From: Candidatus Collierbacteria bacterium
Lineage (GTDB): Bacteria > Patescibacteriota > Microgenomatia > UBA1400 > MFAQ01
DNA: 17,680 nt
Reading direction: 5' to 3'
Assembly (NCBI GenBank): GCA_003531665.1
Contig: DQFC01000005.1
Location: 8,388-26,067, forward strand
Shown: piece after piece, positions 8,273-14,029 of the stretch
Numbering within the stretch: position 1 is the stretch's first letter
Layout: the number at the start of each line of letters is the position of its first letter
The notes under the pieces: model-generated
Told to the model about the DNA's origin: nothing
Seen by the model: the letters and a program-made list of their open reading frames with translations, nothing else
The model's database searches: none
Position numbers and translations under genes: made by a program

Positions 8273-8281
8273 TGCTAAAAT
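8273..8281 (+). promoter_or_regulatory. Candidate extended -10 element, leaderless start at 8288
   Basis: TGCTAAAAT fits an extended -10 (TGnTAnAAT). It ends six bases before the GTG start at 8288, so transcription would begin at or next to the start codon. No convincing -35 was seen. GGAGG (8283-8287) touches the GTG and is too close to act as a normal Shine-Dalgarno site for it. Confidence 0.4.
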
Positions 8282-8287
8282 TGGAGG

Positions 8288-9838
8288 GTGAAACATAATA
8301 AATGGCTGATTTTAGGTGGAATATTTATCCTGGCACTGTTGGTTCGGTTTTATGCATTTCGGGAAAGTGTTTATTTTGGCTTTGATCAAGCGAGGGACGC
8401 TTATATTTCGCAAGCCATTTTTCTGAAACGTGATCTGAGATTTATGGGTCCGCCGGTATCCGGCGATACCGGACTGTTTCATGGACCGCTCTTCTGGTAT
8501 ATCTTAGGTCCGATATATCTACTACTTCAAGGTGACCCCGCTTTGGTATCCGGAGTTTTTAGGATTCTGAACGCACTTGGAGTGTTTCTGGTCTATGGCA
8601 TTAGCGGGTCACTTTTTGGTCCGTTTGTAGGCTATATCGCTGCATTATTCTATGCCGTTTCCTATGAACAGAGTCAGTATTCTCTCTATGTCGGCAATCC
8701 GGCATTGGGAGTCTTATCTATTATGCTGATATTTCTTGGAGCGGTCTTAATCTACAAGAACAGTAAATACACCAAATGGAGTCCCCTGCTAATACTGGGA
8801 GGAGCGGCTTTTTCGATGCAGATGAACCTCATGTTTGTCTATACCTTCGCAATCGTAGCTACTTTACTATTTATACTAAGAACAAAAATAGGCAAAATCG
8901 CCGTTAAATTTTGGCTGTGGGGAATCGCATTGACGGGTTTGCTACTCTCCACTTTTTTGTTAGTGGAGATGAAATACAACTTCCGAAGCTTCCGATTGGC
9001 CTCCACCATGCTAAAAGCCGGGTATGGAGTGATGGACGCGACAGCTTCCAAATACGCACTTTTCTTAAATAAAGAGATCGCCATGTATCGCGATAACGTC
9101 TTGGCGACAAATAATCAAACTGCGGTGACGGCTTTGGCCCTGTTTATCTCAGTTTGGGTCTTGTATCAGGCAATAAAAAACAAGAACTTCCAAATCCTAG
9201 CGGTGTGGTTGTTTGGTTGGATTTTCTTAATGATATTAGGAGGCCATACAGCCTATTACACTAACGCCGGTTTGGGAACGGCCGTCATTATCGCTGTTGC
9301 AATTCTGATTGAAAAAATAAAAAATATCAATAAGTATTTAGCCATCATTTACTGTGGTCTAATTATCTGGGGAAATCTGAGCATGATTCGGGCACAATCT
9401 CCCAAAAGCCTGATCCAAGAGATGATCACCCAACAATCTATGAAGCTAGCCGACGAATACAGAATGATTGATGAAATGTATTCGATCGCTGGCGGTAGAG
9501 GTTTTACGGTGCGAATGACCGGAGTGCCGTACAACATTCAGACAGTTTGGTCTTACCTTTTTCATCAATATGGCTTACTAAAGTATGGATACCTACCTTT
9601 CTGGGAAGTGGGTAATGTCTTGGCTTTTCCGGGCGTGATGCCCGTACCCAAGAGTGGGTCGACCTGTCTAAGATTCTTGGGAAGAGAACCGATGCACGGA
9701 TTACCGCAAGTCTTGGTGGACAATGATAGAGGGTTAGAAAAAAAGTTCTCGATAATAGTTGAGAAGAAGAGTTTTGGCAGTTTTTTGCTGGAAACCAGAC
9801 TGTCTATCGACATTGATTGCCACGACAATAGACCTTAA
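8288..9838 (+). CDS. ArnT-like GT-C membrane glycosyltransferase (DQARD-loop type)
   Basis: A 516-residue multi-pass protein. After the first helix (about 7-20) and VRFYAF comes the first loop VYFGFDQARDAY (D33, D37), where GT39-type enzymes carry their acidic donor/metal-binding pair. It is followed by GPPVSGDTGLFHGPLFWYILGP (split across 54-75), also typical of this subgroup. Ten or so helices follow, then an outward-facing C-terminal domain (about 390-516). The chosen start is GTG at 8288: the frame is closed by TAA at 8276, and the next Met is at residue 53, beyond the catalytic loop. Its C-terminal stop TAA (9836-9838) overlaps the stop of the convergent gene 9835-10653. Compared with the minus-strand paralogues it lacks the HNK and ALT..H..R patches, so it belongs to another branch. 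Sugar and acceptor are unknown. Confidence 0.8.
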   Translation: MKHNKWLILGGIFILALLVRFYAFRESVYFGFDQARDAYISQAIFLKRDLRFMGPPVSGDTGLFHGPLFWYILGPIYLLLQGDPALVSGVFRILNALGVFLVYGISGSLFGPFVGYIAALFYAVSYEQSQYSLYVGNPALGVLSIMLIFLGAVLIYKNSKYTKWSPLLILGGAAFSMQMNLMFVYTFAIVATLLFILRTKIGKIAVKFWLWGIALTGLLLSTFLLVEMKYNFRSFRLASTMLKAGYGVMDATASKYALFLNKEIAMYRDNVLATNNQTAVTALALFISVWVLYQAIKNKNFQILAVWLFGWIFLMILGGHTAYYTNAGLGTAVIIAVAILIEKIKNINKYLAIIYCGLIIWGNLSMIRAQSPKSLIQEMITQQSMKLADEYRMIDEMYSIAGGRGFTVRMTGVPYNIQTVWSYLFHQYGLLKYGYLPFWEVGNVLAFPGVMPVPKSGSTCLRFLGREPMHGLPQVLVDNDRGLEKKFSIIVEKKSFGSFLLETRLSIDIDCHDNRP

Positions 9839-10653
9839 TTCCGAAGTTTCTTGTATTTCACAATCTTCTGCCATCTTTGGCCCACACGGAGAACAAAGTT
9901 AAGAAAGGCCGAGCCAACGACGCCGTGATAAATCTGAGCTGATCTGGCCAAGGGGGACTTTAGATGATTGGTAAAATTACCACTGACGCCGTGAGCGTGC
10001 TGAACCTTGGCTTTGGGAAGGTAATAAATAGGAAGGCCGTATTGGTGAAGGCGGCGGCAATATTCGACATCCTCATAATAAAGGAAAAATCTTTCATCCA
10101 ATCCCCCGATATAATCAATGACAGTTTTTGGAACCAGGAAGGCGGCCATGACAGCAACATCGACTGTGGTAATTTGATCCCCAGGATTGTATTTGTTAAA
10201 ACAATCCTTACAGCCAAAAAAATAATACTTGATAGCGTTCCAGACGGTGGGAAATTTGAAACAGGATGGCTGTATGTTGCCGTCGTTGTTGAGGAGGCGT
10301 GGAGCCACAGCACCGAGCTTTGAGGTCTTTTTGGCAAAGTCTAAAAGCTGTTTAAGGGCGGTTCCCACGATTCTGGTATCAGGATTGATGATAAGAATAT
10401 ACTTTCCGTGTGCGATTCTGATTCCTTGGTTGATGGCTTTGGAGAAACCGATGTTTTCGGTGTTTCTAATGACGGTTGGTTTTAAAGAATGCTTTTGGGC
10501 TCTGTCGGCGCCTTTATCTCCTGGATAGTTGTCAACTACGATGATTTCTTTGGTGATTTTGTCTCGATTCTTTTGGATCGAGTCCAAGAAAGGACCGATG
10601 GTGTCTTCGGATTTATAACCAACCGTGACGATAGAGAGCTCGACTTTATTCAT
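9835..10653 (-). CDS. GT2 glycosyltransferase, rhamnosyltransferase (WbbL)-like
   Basis: A 272-residue GT-A-fold enzyme of family GT2. Motifs: LSIVTVGYKSEDTIGPFLDS (6-25), EIIVVDNYPGD (D41 N42, nucleotide binding), NTENIGFSKAINQG, YILIINPDTRI (N90-P91-D92, the DXD equivalent that holds the metal and UDP/dTDP-sugar), MAAFLVPKTVIDYIGGLDERFF, LYYEDVEYCRRL (E194 D195, catalytic-base region) and VQHAHG (217-222). The pattern matches WbbL-type enzymes that add rhamnose or a related sugar to a lipid-linked precursor in the cytoplasm; the sugar is inferred by family only. The C-terminal 45 residues are basic with a hydrophobic patch that may touch the membrane. It overlaps the upstream GT2 gene 10646-11521 by eight bases, indicating one transcript and coupled translation. 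Confidence 0.88.
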   Translation of the reverse strand: MNKVELSIVTVGYKSEDTIGPFLDSIQKNRDKITKEIIVVDNYPGDKGADRAQKHSLKPTVIRNTENIGFSKAINQGIRIAHGKYILIINPDTRIVGTALKQLLDFAKKTSKLGAVAPRLLNNDGNIQPSCFKFPTVWNAIKYYFFGCKDCFNKYNPGDQITTVDVAVMAAFLVPKTVIDYIGGLDERFFLYYEDVEYCRRLHQYGLPIYYLPKAKVQHAHGVSGNFTNHLKSPLARSAQIYHGVVGSAFLNFVLRVGQRWQKIVKYKKLRN

Positions 10654-11521
10654 ATTTTTTGTTGACTAAGTTTAATACCTCCCGGTCCGATAAAACAAAT
10701 TTTTTGTCTTGTTTGTTAGAAGGTAACCTCAAAAGGGCGGAGATGACAACCTGGAAATACCGAGGGTGTCTCAAACAGTGCCACACCAAGAACCTGATAT
10801 GTGACCAGATCATCTCTCTGTCGGTAATATTTATCCAGGTAAACAGGAGTTCGTTCCTTTGTCTAATTAATTTGACAAAATTTTGATTGATCTTTTTGGC
10901 GGTAGACTCATGCTGGTGATACACAATGGATCGGTTGTCCCAAATGATTTTGTAGCCCATTTTCCAAGCCCGATATCCGATCCCAATATCCTCCCAATAG
11001 AAGGGGGCGTAGATTTCGTTTAGTCCGCCAAGCTTGTTCCAAATACTCCGGCGAAAGATGGCACTGCCCCCAGAAGCCCAAGCCGAATACATTGGGTGAC
11101 CCTTTTCCTCTCCTCGGGTGAATTGAAGTTTGCCGTCTCTCCAAGTAACAAGGGGCCATGAGGATTCGTTTTCATTAAAGGAAACAGCAAAAACCTTTTC
11201 GTTTTTGAAGTAATCAAAAATATTTTTTAAATAGTCTTTTTTTGGCTCAACATCGTTATTTAGAAGAATTAGATATTCTGATTTGGAAACGGCAACTCCT
11301 TGGTTGACCGGCTTAGTAAAGCCGAGATTGGAATTGTTTTTGACGACAACGACTTTGGGAAAGTTATCTTTGAGCCAAGGGATGGTCTCATCGGTACTGC
11401 CATTATCAATAACGATCACTTTATTAAGAAAATCGGTGTATTGAAAGACCTTTGAGAGATGTTTTTCCAGCAGATATTTGCCGTTGAAGCTGGGAATAAT
11501 GACGTCGACAGTTGGTTTCAT
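10646..11521 (-). CDS. GT2 glycosyltransferase
   Basis: A 291-residue family-2 glycosyltransferase. Motifs: VDVIIPSFNGKYLLEKHL, VIVIDNGSTDET (D39 N40), NNSNLGFTKPVNQG, YLILLNNDVEP (N88-N89-D90 as the DXD equivalent), WASGGSAIFRRSIWNKLGGL (148-167), FYWEDIGIGYRAWKMGY (E177 D178, catalytic base region) and VYHQHEST (200-207). It is complete and close to the usual length for single-domain rhamnosyl- or galactosyl-transferase-like GT2 proteins. The C-terminal 80 residues contain a hydrophobic stretch (WSHIRFLVWHCLRHPRYF) that probably rests on the membrane. It is first in a two-gene unit with 9835-10653. A -10 box lies nine bases before the ATG, with no typical ribosome binding site at a normal distance. 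Confidence 0.88.
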   Translation of the reverse strand: MKPTVDVIIPSFNGKYLLEKHLSKVFQYTDFLNKVIVIDNGSTDETIPWLKDNFPKVVVVKNNSNLGFTKPVNQGVAVSKSEYLILLNNDVEPKKDYLKNIFDYFKNEKVFAVSFNENESSWPLVTWRDGKLQFTRGEEKGHPMYSAWASGGSAIFRRSIWNKLGGLNEIYAPFYWEDIGIGYRAWKMGYKIIWDNRSIVYHQHESTAKKINQNFVKLIRQRNELLFTWINITDREMIWSHIRFLVWHCLRHPRYFQVVISALLRLPSNKQDKKFVLSDREVLNLVNKKYE

Positions 11522-11530
11522 CCTGCCTAA

Positions 11531-11536
11531 AGTATA
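11531..11536 (-). promoter_or_regulatory. Candidate -10 element for the GT2 pair
   Basis: TATACT on the minus strand, preceded by TGA, ends nine bases before the ATG at 11521. A transcript would start within about two bases of the start codon. No convincing -35 is present, so this rests on the -10 and its position alone. Confidence 0.35.
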
Positions 11537-11668
11537 TCAGGGCACGGAGCGGTCCGAATCTCCTCATGGACCCAATAATATGATATAGATTGATATATCG
11601 GTATATATTTGATAGACAGAAATAAATTTGGTTAGATTTTAAGTTCTAGGAAAAGAAAGGCGCAAATT
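11537..11668. other. AT-rich intergenic segment between the glycan genes and the accessory block
   Basis: No gene is visible. It holds an AT-rich tract with GATATA (11582-11587) and TATATC (11594-11599) as a small inverted repeat. A short imperfect direct repeat, ATTTTAAGTTCTAGGAA at 11636 and ATTTTAAGCTCTGGAAG at 11666 (13 of 17 identical), has its second copy covering the stop codon of 11669-12166. This is the left junction of the accessory block. Confidence 0.4.
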
Positions 11669-12166
11669 TTAAGCTCTGGAAGTAGGAGGCAGATCGTTTT
11701 GACTCATACTTGTCTCAATATCCATTCTTGTCGCAATAGTTCCACCCTCAATATTTCGAGGTACATATTCAAGCTTGGGTTTGATAAACTCCACCACCTT
11801 CATCACATAATCAGATGAGACTTCTCCGCCATAAACATTAACTGGTTTTATTTCTCCGGATTCCATCTGTTGTAGAACACTCTTCAATTCTTTTGCAGTC
11901 TCTTCATTTACAGAGAAATCATCACCCTTTTCATCATAGGCACTAAGTTCAATTGCATAGTCATTTTTTGACCAATCACCCATAGCACCTGATAGTCCCG
12001 ACAAAGAATCTGGGCTTCCTGGAACCAAACATTGAATTGAAAAGGTTCTCTCTTGGTCGTCTTCGATAATAAGGTTCCAAGCACCAGTAAAAGACTGTCT
12101 TCTTCCTCTAATCTCAGTGTTTAGTTGAGCTATACCGCTATTTAGTTTCACTTTTATCGCTTTCAT
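11669..12166 (-). CDS. Uncharacterised acidic soluble protein
   Basis: A 165-residue protein with no signal peptide and no membrane segment. No family is recognised. The N-terminal half (1-78) alternates short hydrophobic strands (IKVKLNSG, AWNLIIEDD, FSIQCLVPG, YAIELSAYDEKGDD) and looks beta-rich. The middle (83-107) is a likely helix, NEETAKELKSVLQQMESGEI, followed by SSDYVMKVVEFIKPKLEYV, and a polar C-terminal tail ending LPPTSRA. Composition is clearly acidic, unlike the basic membrane enzymes around it. The ATG at 12166 has no Shine-Dalgarno site; a weak TAATAT -10-like box ends six bases upstream, again suggesting a leaderless mRNA. It stands alone, with no close neighbour on its strand. 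The regular codon structure and folded-protein pattern support a real gene; function unknown. Confidence 0.65.
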   Translation of the reverse strand: MKAIKVKLNSGIAQLNTEIRGRRQSFTGAWNLIIEDDQERTFSIQCLVPGSPDSLSGLSGAMGDWSKNDYAIELSAYDEKGDDFSVNEETAKELKSVLQQMESGEIKPVNVYGGEVSSDYVMKVVEFIKPKLEYVPRNIEGGTIATRMDIETSMSQNDLPPTSRA

Positions 12167-12279
12167 AATTTGATATTACAAATGGTATCAACAAAAGTAT
12201 ACATCTTTTGCAATGTGTATCCTCTAGATAACGGCGAAATACGGATAGAAAACACCTCTTAACTTATCAATCTGCACAC

Positions 12280-12312
12280 AAACCGGTTCTAAGATCTCAT
12301 CATCAAGAACCC
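12280..12312 (+). repeat. 33-base direct repeat, copy 1
   Basis: The core begins AAACCGGTTCTAAGA and ends TCAAGAACCC. It matches the copy at 12995-13027 at 31 of 33 positions (differences at repeat positions 16 and 23). Weaker similarity continues about 30 bases to the left (AAAACA..CTCT..). Within the core GGTTCT and AGAACC can pair as a hairpin. It lies in the same orientation as copy 2, 715 bases away. Confidence 0.85.
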
Positions 12313-12345
12313 TAAACTAACAAATGGTCAGATCCCACAATTTTA

Positions 12346-12373
12346 CTGACTTTGGGGCTAATTGTGCTAGAAT
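12346..12373 (+). promoter_or_regulatory. Candidate sigma-70-type promoter for 12462-12833
   Basis: CTGACT (12346-12351) and TAGAAT (12368-12373) are separated by 16 bases, and TGC before the -10 makes an extended -10 element. Transcription would begin near 12380, giving a leader of about 80 bases, far longer than those of the glycosyltransferase genes. AGAAGGAG (about 12448-12455) is a good ribosome binding site for the ATG at 12462. Confidence 0.5.
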
Positions 12374-12461
12374 ACCTCAGTTTGGCTGTAATCGACGCCA
12401 TTCGCACATTCACCTAGCCTGAGATGGGCTTATTTCCCGTAGATGGGAGAAGGAGATTAAC

Positions 12462-12833
12462 ATGTCCGGTCGTAATGAAACCACCGAAAGCAAACAGCTT
12501 GCAGAAATGGCAGCTGTCGACATCGTCGGCAAACGCAACTTGGTGGATAATCCACTCTATCCAATTAAATGGATTCGAGAGCGCAAGGTTGTTCGAGCCT
12601 CCGAGGACGGCACAAGTGTTGTCATATGGTTCTTATTTCGGGTCAACGATAAGTTTCTTACCGGCGAAGAGTTCTACCCATTGACCACCGTCACGGTCTT
12701 ACTAAAGCGTGAAGGCAAAGATAAAAAGTGGAATCTGGTTTCAGCAGATCTTGAAAGCGAGTACCAACCCGGTAAACCCAACAGAGAAAAGTGGGAGTTT
12801 TTACCTGATGGAACATCACAAAAAGTAGGATAG
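12462..12833 (+). CDS. Uncharacterised small soluble protein in a repeat-bounded unit
   Basis: A 123-residue protein with no recognised family, no membrane segment and no signal peptide. The start is well fixed by AGAAGGAG six bases before ATG. The first 20 residues are polar and probably flexible. From about residue 33 it appears to be a beta-rich domain: PIKWIRERKVVRASEDG, TSVVIWFLFRVND, EEFYPLTTVTVLLKREG, KKWNLVSADLESEY, ending with a proline/charged tail. It is a complete transcription unit with its own promoter (12346-12373), ribosome binding site and intrinsic terminator (12840-12888), and the unit is bounded on both sides by a 33-base direct repeat. Flanking genes lie on the other strand. 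That layout suggests a mobile or duplicated cassette. No function can be assigned. Confidence 0.7.
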   Translation: MSGRNETTESKQLAEMAAVDIVGKRNLVDNPLYPIKWIRERKVVRASEDGTSVVIWFLFRVNDKFLTGEEFYPLTTVTVLLKREGKDKKWNLVSADLESEYQPGKPNREKWEFLPDGTSQKVG

Positions 12834-12839
12834 TTATAT

Positions 12840-12888
12840 TGGGTGACCGAAGTCATGAATGTTTTTGACTTTAGTCACCCATTTTTTT
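12840..12888 (+). terminator. Strong intrinsic terminator after 12462-12833
   Basis: TGGGTGAC (12840-12847) pairs with GTCACCCA (12874-12881). An inner stem AAGTCA (12850-12855) with TGACTT (12866-12871) extends the hairpin across a small internal loop. Seven Ts follow (12882-12888). It begins six bases after the stop codon. Confidence 0.9.
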
Positions 12889-12994
12889 GATACTTCACAT
12901 TAAGGTGAGGTGATTTAATTTCTATATAACACAGGGCATCGCACAAGACTAAAACTAGGTAAAAACATATCTCTCAGATTCTCCATTTGAGCAT

Positions 12995-13027
12995 AAACCG
13001 GTTCTAAGAACTCATCCTCAAGAACCC
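12995..13027 (+). repeat. 33-base direct repeat, copy 2
   Basis: Same element as 12280-12312 (31 of 33 identical). This copy contains a perfect GTTCT-A-AGAAC hairpin core in addition to the outer GGTTCT/AGAACC pairing. It ends one base from the stop codon of the minus-strand DUF4256 gene (13029), so on that strand the hairpin lies directly downstream of the gene; no T-run follows, so it is not a standard terminator. Confidence 0.85.
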
Positions 13028-13028
13028 A

Positions 13029-13589
13029 CTAAATTCTTAGACAGCCACGGAAACCTCTTGAACCATAGTAAGACTCTGCTCCGTTGTGATATACAAAGAC
13101 GGTACCGTAGCGTCGGTCTCCAAATACGGCACCACCGAGCTTCCTGATATCAGCAGGAGTCTTTAGCCAGCTTGAAGTTTTTGTATCAAAATCTCCAAGT
13201 TTTTGTAACTCCCGATACTGCGCTTCTGTCAAAAGATCGATACCCATCGCGGAAGCCATATTGGTGGCGCTATCCTTAGGCTTAAATGTTTTCCTTGCCT
13301 CCAGCGCCTCATGGTCGTAACAAACGTTTCTACGATCTTTGGGCGACTCGGCCGAACAATCATTAAAAAAGTATTCACCGGTCTTTTCGTCTTGCCCAAC
13401 AACATCCGGCTCGCCGCCGGTTCTTTCCATTTCACTTAGAGACCAAAGCTTTTCAGCATTAGCTTCCAGCCTTCCTTGCACTTTTGCCCATTCAAGTCCC
13501 ACATGACGGTTTGGATTTTTTTCAAAACGGGTTTTCAGTATTCCGAGCAGTTCTTTGCGATGTTCTGTAGAGAGAATTGGATGAGACAT
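13029..13589 (-). CDS. DUF4256 family protein
   Basis: A 186-residue soluble protein recognised as DUF4256, a family whose usual length is about 185 residues. Conserved blocks: HRKELLGILKTRFEKNPNRH (10-29), GLEWAKVQGRLEAN, MERTGGEPDVVG (54-65), FNDCSAESPKDRRNVCYD (75-92), ATNMASAMGIDLLTEAQYRE, FDTKTSSWLKTPADIRKLGG and VYHNGAESYYGSRGFRG (166-182). All appear intact, so the gene is probably functional. From memory the family is found mainly in Bacteroidetes and Firmicutes and is very well conserved there, so horizontal acquisition is plausible here. The dense conserved polar residues (C78, R86-R87, C90, D92, R159-R160, H168) suggest an enzyme, but no reaction is known to me. The gene is divergent from the small gene at 13664. 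Confidence 0.9.
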   Translation of the reverse strand: MSHPILSTEHRKELLGILKTRFEKNPNRHVGLEWAKVQGRLEANAEKLWSLSEMERTGGEPDVVGQDEKTGEYFFNDCSAESPKDRRNVCYDHEALEARKTFKPKDSATNMASAMGIDLLTEAQYRELQKLGDFDTKTSSWLKTPADIRKLGGAVFGDRRYGTVFVYHNGAESYYGSRGFRGCLRI

Positions 13590-13601
13590 GGCTTGTTTTT
13601 T

Positions 13602-13630
13602 ACTTTACACCGTCTATACCAATGAGGCAA
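13602..13630 (-). promoter_or_regulatory. Weak candidate promoter for the DUF4256 gene
   Basis: On the minus strand TTGCCT (13630-13625) and TAAAGT (13607-13602) are 17 bases apart, each matching the consensus at four of six positions. The -10 ends 12 bases before the ATG at 13589. It lies within the short divergent region shared with 13664-13903. Confidence 0.3.
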
Positions 13631-13648
13631 GCGTACGACGAGGAATTG

Positions 13649-13654
13649 TATAAT
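13649..13654 (+). promoter_or_regulatory. Candidate -10 element for the small gene at 13664
   Basis: A perfect TATAAT preceded by TTG ends nine bases before the ATG at 13664, so the mRNA would have at most about two or three leader bases. No clear -35 was seen. Confidence 0.45.
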
Positions 13655-13663
13655 ACAAACTAT

Positions 13664-13903
13664 ATGAGCTCGATTACAGAAAGTAATCAAAGTGAAACTG
13701 GTGAGGTGCTGAATAAGAAACCTGATCTAATGACTAAGGAAGGTGTTGCTGCTTACATGGGATCGAGCAGATCTCCAAAAGAATGGGATGATAGATATGA
13801 TGAAATCAAAAAAATGTATGGTGGATATTTACCGGATTTCTGGCCAAGACTAATCGAAGCAAGTGGCTTGGCGCAAACAACCATTGGAAGTTGGAAAAAA
13901 TAG
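13664..13903 (+). CDS. Small uncharacterised protein (79 residues)
   Basis: A 79-residue soluble protein. The frame is open from 13577, but the start at 13664 is preferred because TATAAT lies just upstream and the longer version would overlap the start of the divergent DUF4256 gene. The first 20 residues are polar and likely disordered. The remainder, MTKEGVAAYMGSSRSPKEWD (23-42), then DRYDEIKKMYGGYLPDFWPR and LIEASGLAQTTIGSW, is compact, with a conserved-looking GGY.P.FW (53-60). I have a weak recollection of short bacterial proteins with an EW...D.....GGYP.FW...I..SGL pattern of unknown function; this needs a search. No DNA-binding or toxin/antitoxin signature is clear. No terminator follows directly. 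Confidence 0.6.
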   Translation: MSSITESNQSETGEVLNKKPDLMTKEGVAAYMGSSRSPKEWDDRYDEIKKMYGGYLPDFWPRLIEASGLAQTTIGSWKK

Positions 13904-13990
13904 TTACAATTTACCTCGAAGGAGACTAAGTCCGTCGTCAACCAAAGATACTAGGGTCGATGGGGCTGTTAGAGCCGCAATCTCTAACTT
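13904..13990. other. Short structured intergenic segment
   Basis: No gene is seen. It contains a GTTAGAG (13968-13974) / CTCTAAC (13982-13988) perfect inverted repeat with a seven-base loop, and a GACTAAGTC palindrome near 13924. It lies between the convergent ends of 13664-13903 and 14030-14671. The hairpin may help end transcription of the plus-strand gene but lacks a T-run. Confidence 0.45.
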
Positions 13991-13993
13991 GAG

Positions 13994-14020
13994 AAAAAAC
14001 TCCCCGTGATAAGGGAGTTT
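13994..14020 (-). terminator. Intrinsic terminator after the methyltransferase gene
   Basis: On the minus strand AAACTCCC (14020-14013) pairs with GGGAGTTT (14004-13997), and the Ts run on to 13994. It sits ten bases after the TAA of 14030-14671. Confidence 0.8.
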
Positions 14021-14029
14021 AAAATAGAG

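Larger units (their letters stand above)
12167..12461. other. 295-base intergenic region with repeat copy 1 and a plus-strand promoter
   Basis: No gene of its own. From left to right it holds the start region of the minus-strand gene 11669-12166, the first copy of the direct repeat (core 12280-12312, with weaker similarity from about 12249), a plus-strand promoter (12346-12373), and a leader of about 80 bases ending in a strong Shine-Dalgarno site before 12462. In the leader, GATGGG occurs twice (12423-12428 and 12442-12447) around a CCC, so two alternative short pairings are possible. Confidence 0.5.

Noticed and set aside
12424..12684. A leader peptide or alternative gene beginning at 12424 before the gene at 12462.
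   Set aside because: The frame runs far into 12462-12833 out of phase, has no ribosome binding site, and its translation shows no protein-like pattern.
12280..13027. Repeat copies as attC sites of an integron cassette array.
   Set aside because: Neither copy shows the RYYYAAC and GTTRRRY core boxes, no integrase is in the window, and neighbouring genes differ in strand. The cassette idea is kept only in a general form.
12280..13027. Remnant CRISPR array.
   Set aside because: There are just two repeats, separated by almost 700 bases containing a full gene with promoter and terminator, and no cas genes.
13577..13663. Longer start at 13577 for the small protein.
   Set aside because: The extension overlaps the start of the divergent DUF4256 gene, has no ribosome binding site, and TATAAT lies between it and the start at 13664.
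13962..13990. GGGGCTG followed by paired GTTAGAG/CTCTAAC as a tmRNA 5' end or tRNA remnant.
   Set aside because: No GGATTCGACG segment, tag reading frame or tRNA-like 3' half could be found nearby; the match is short enough for chance.
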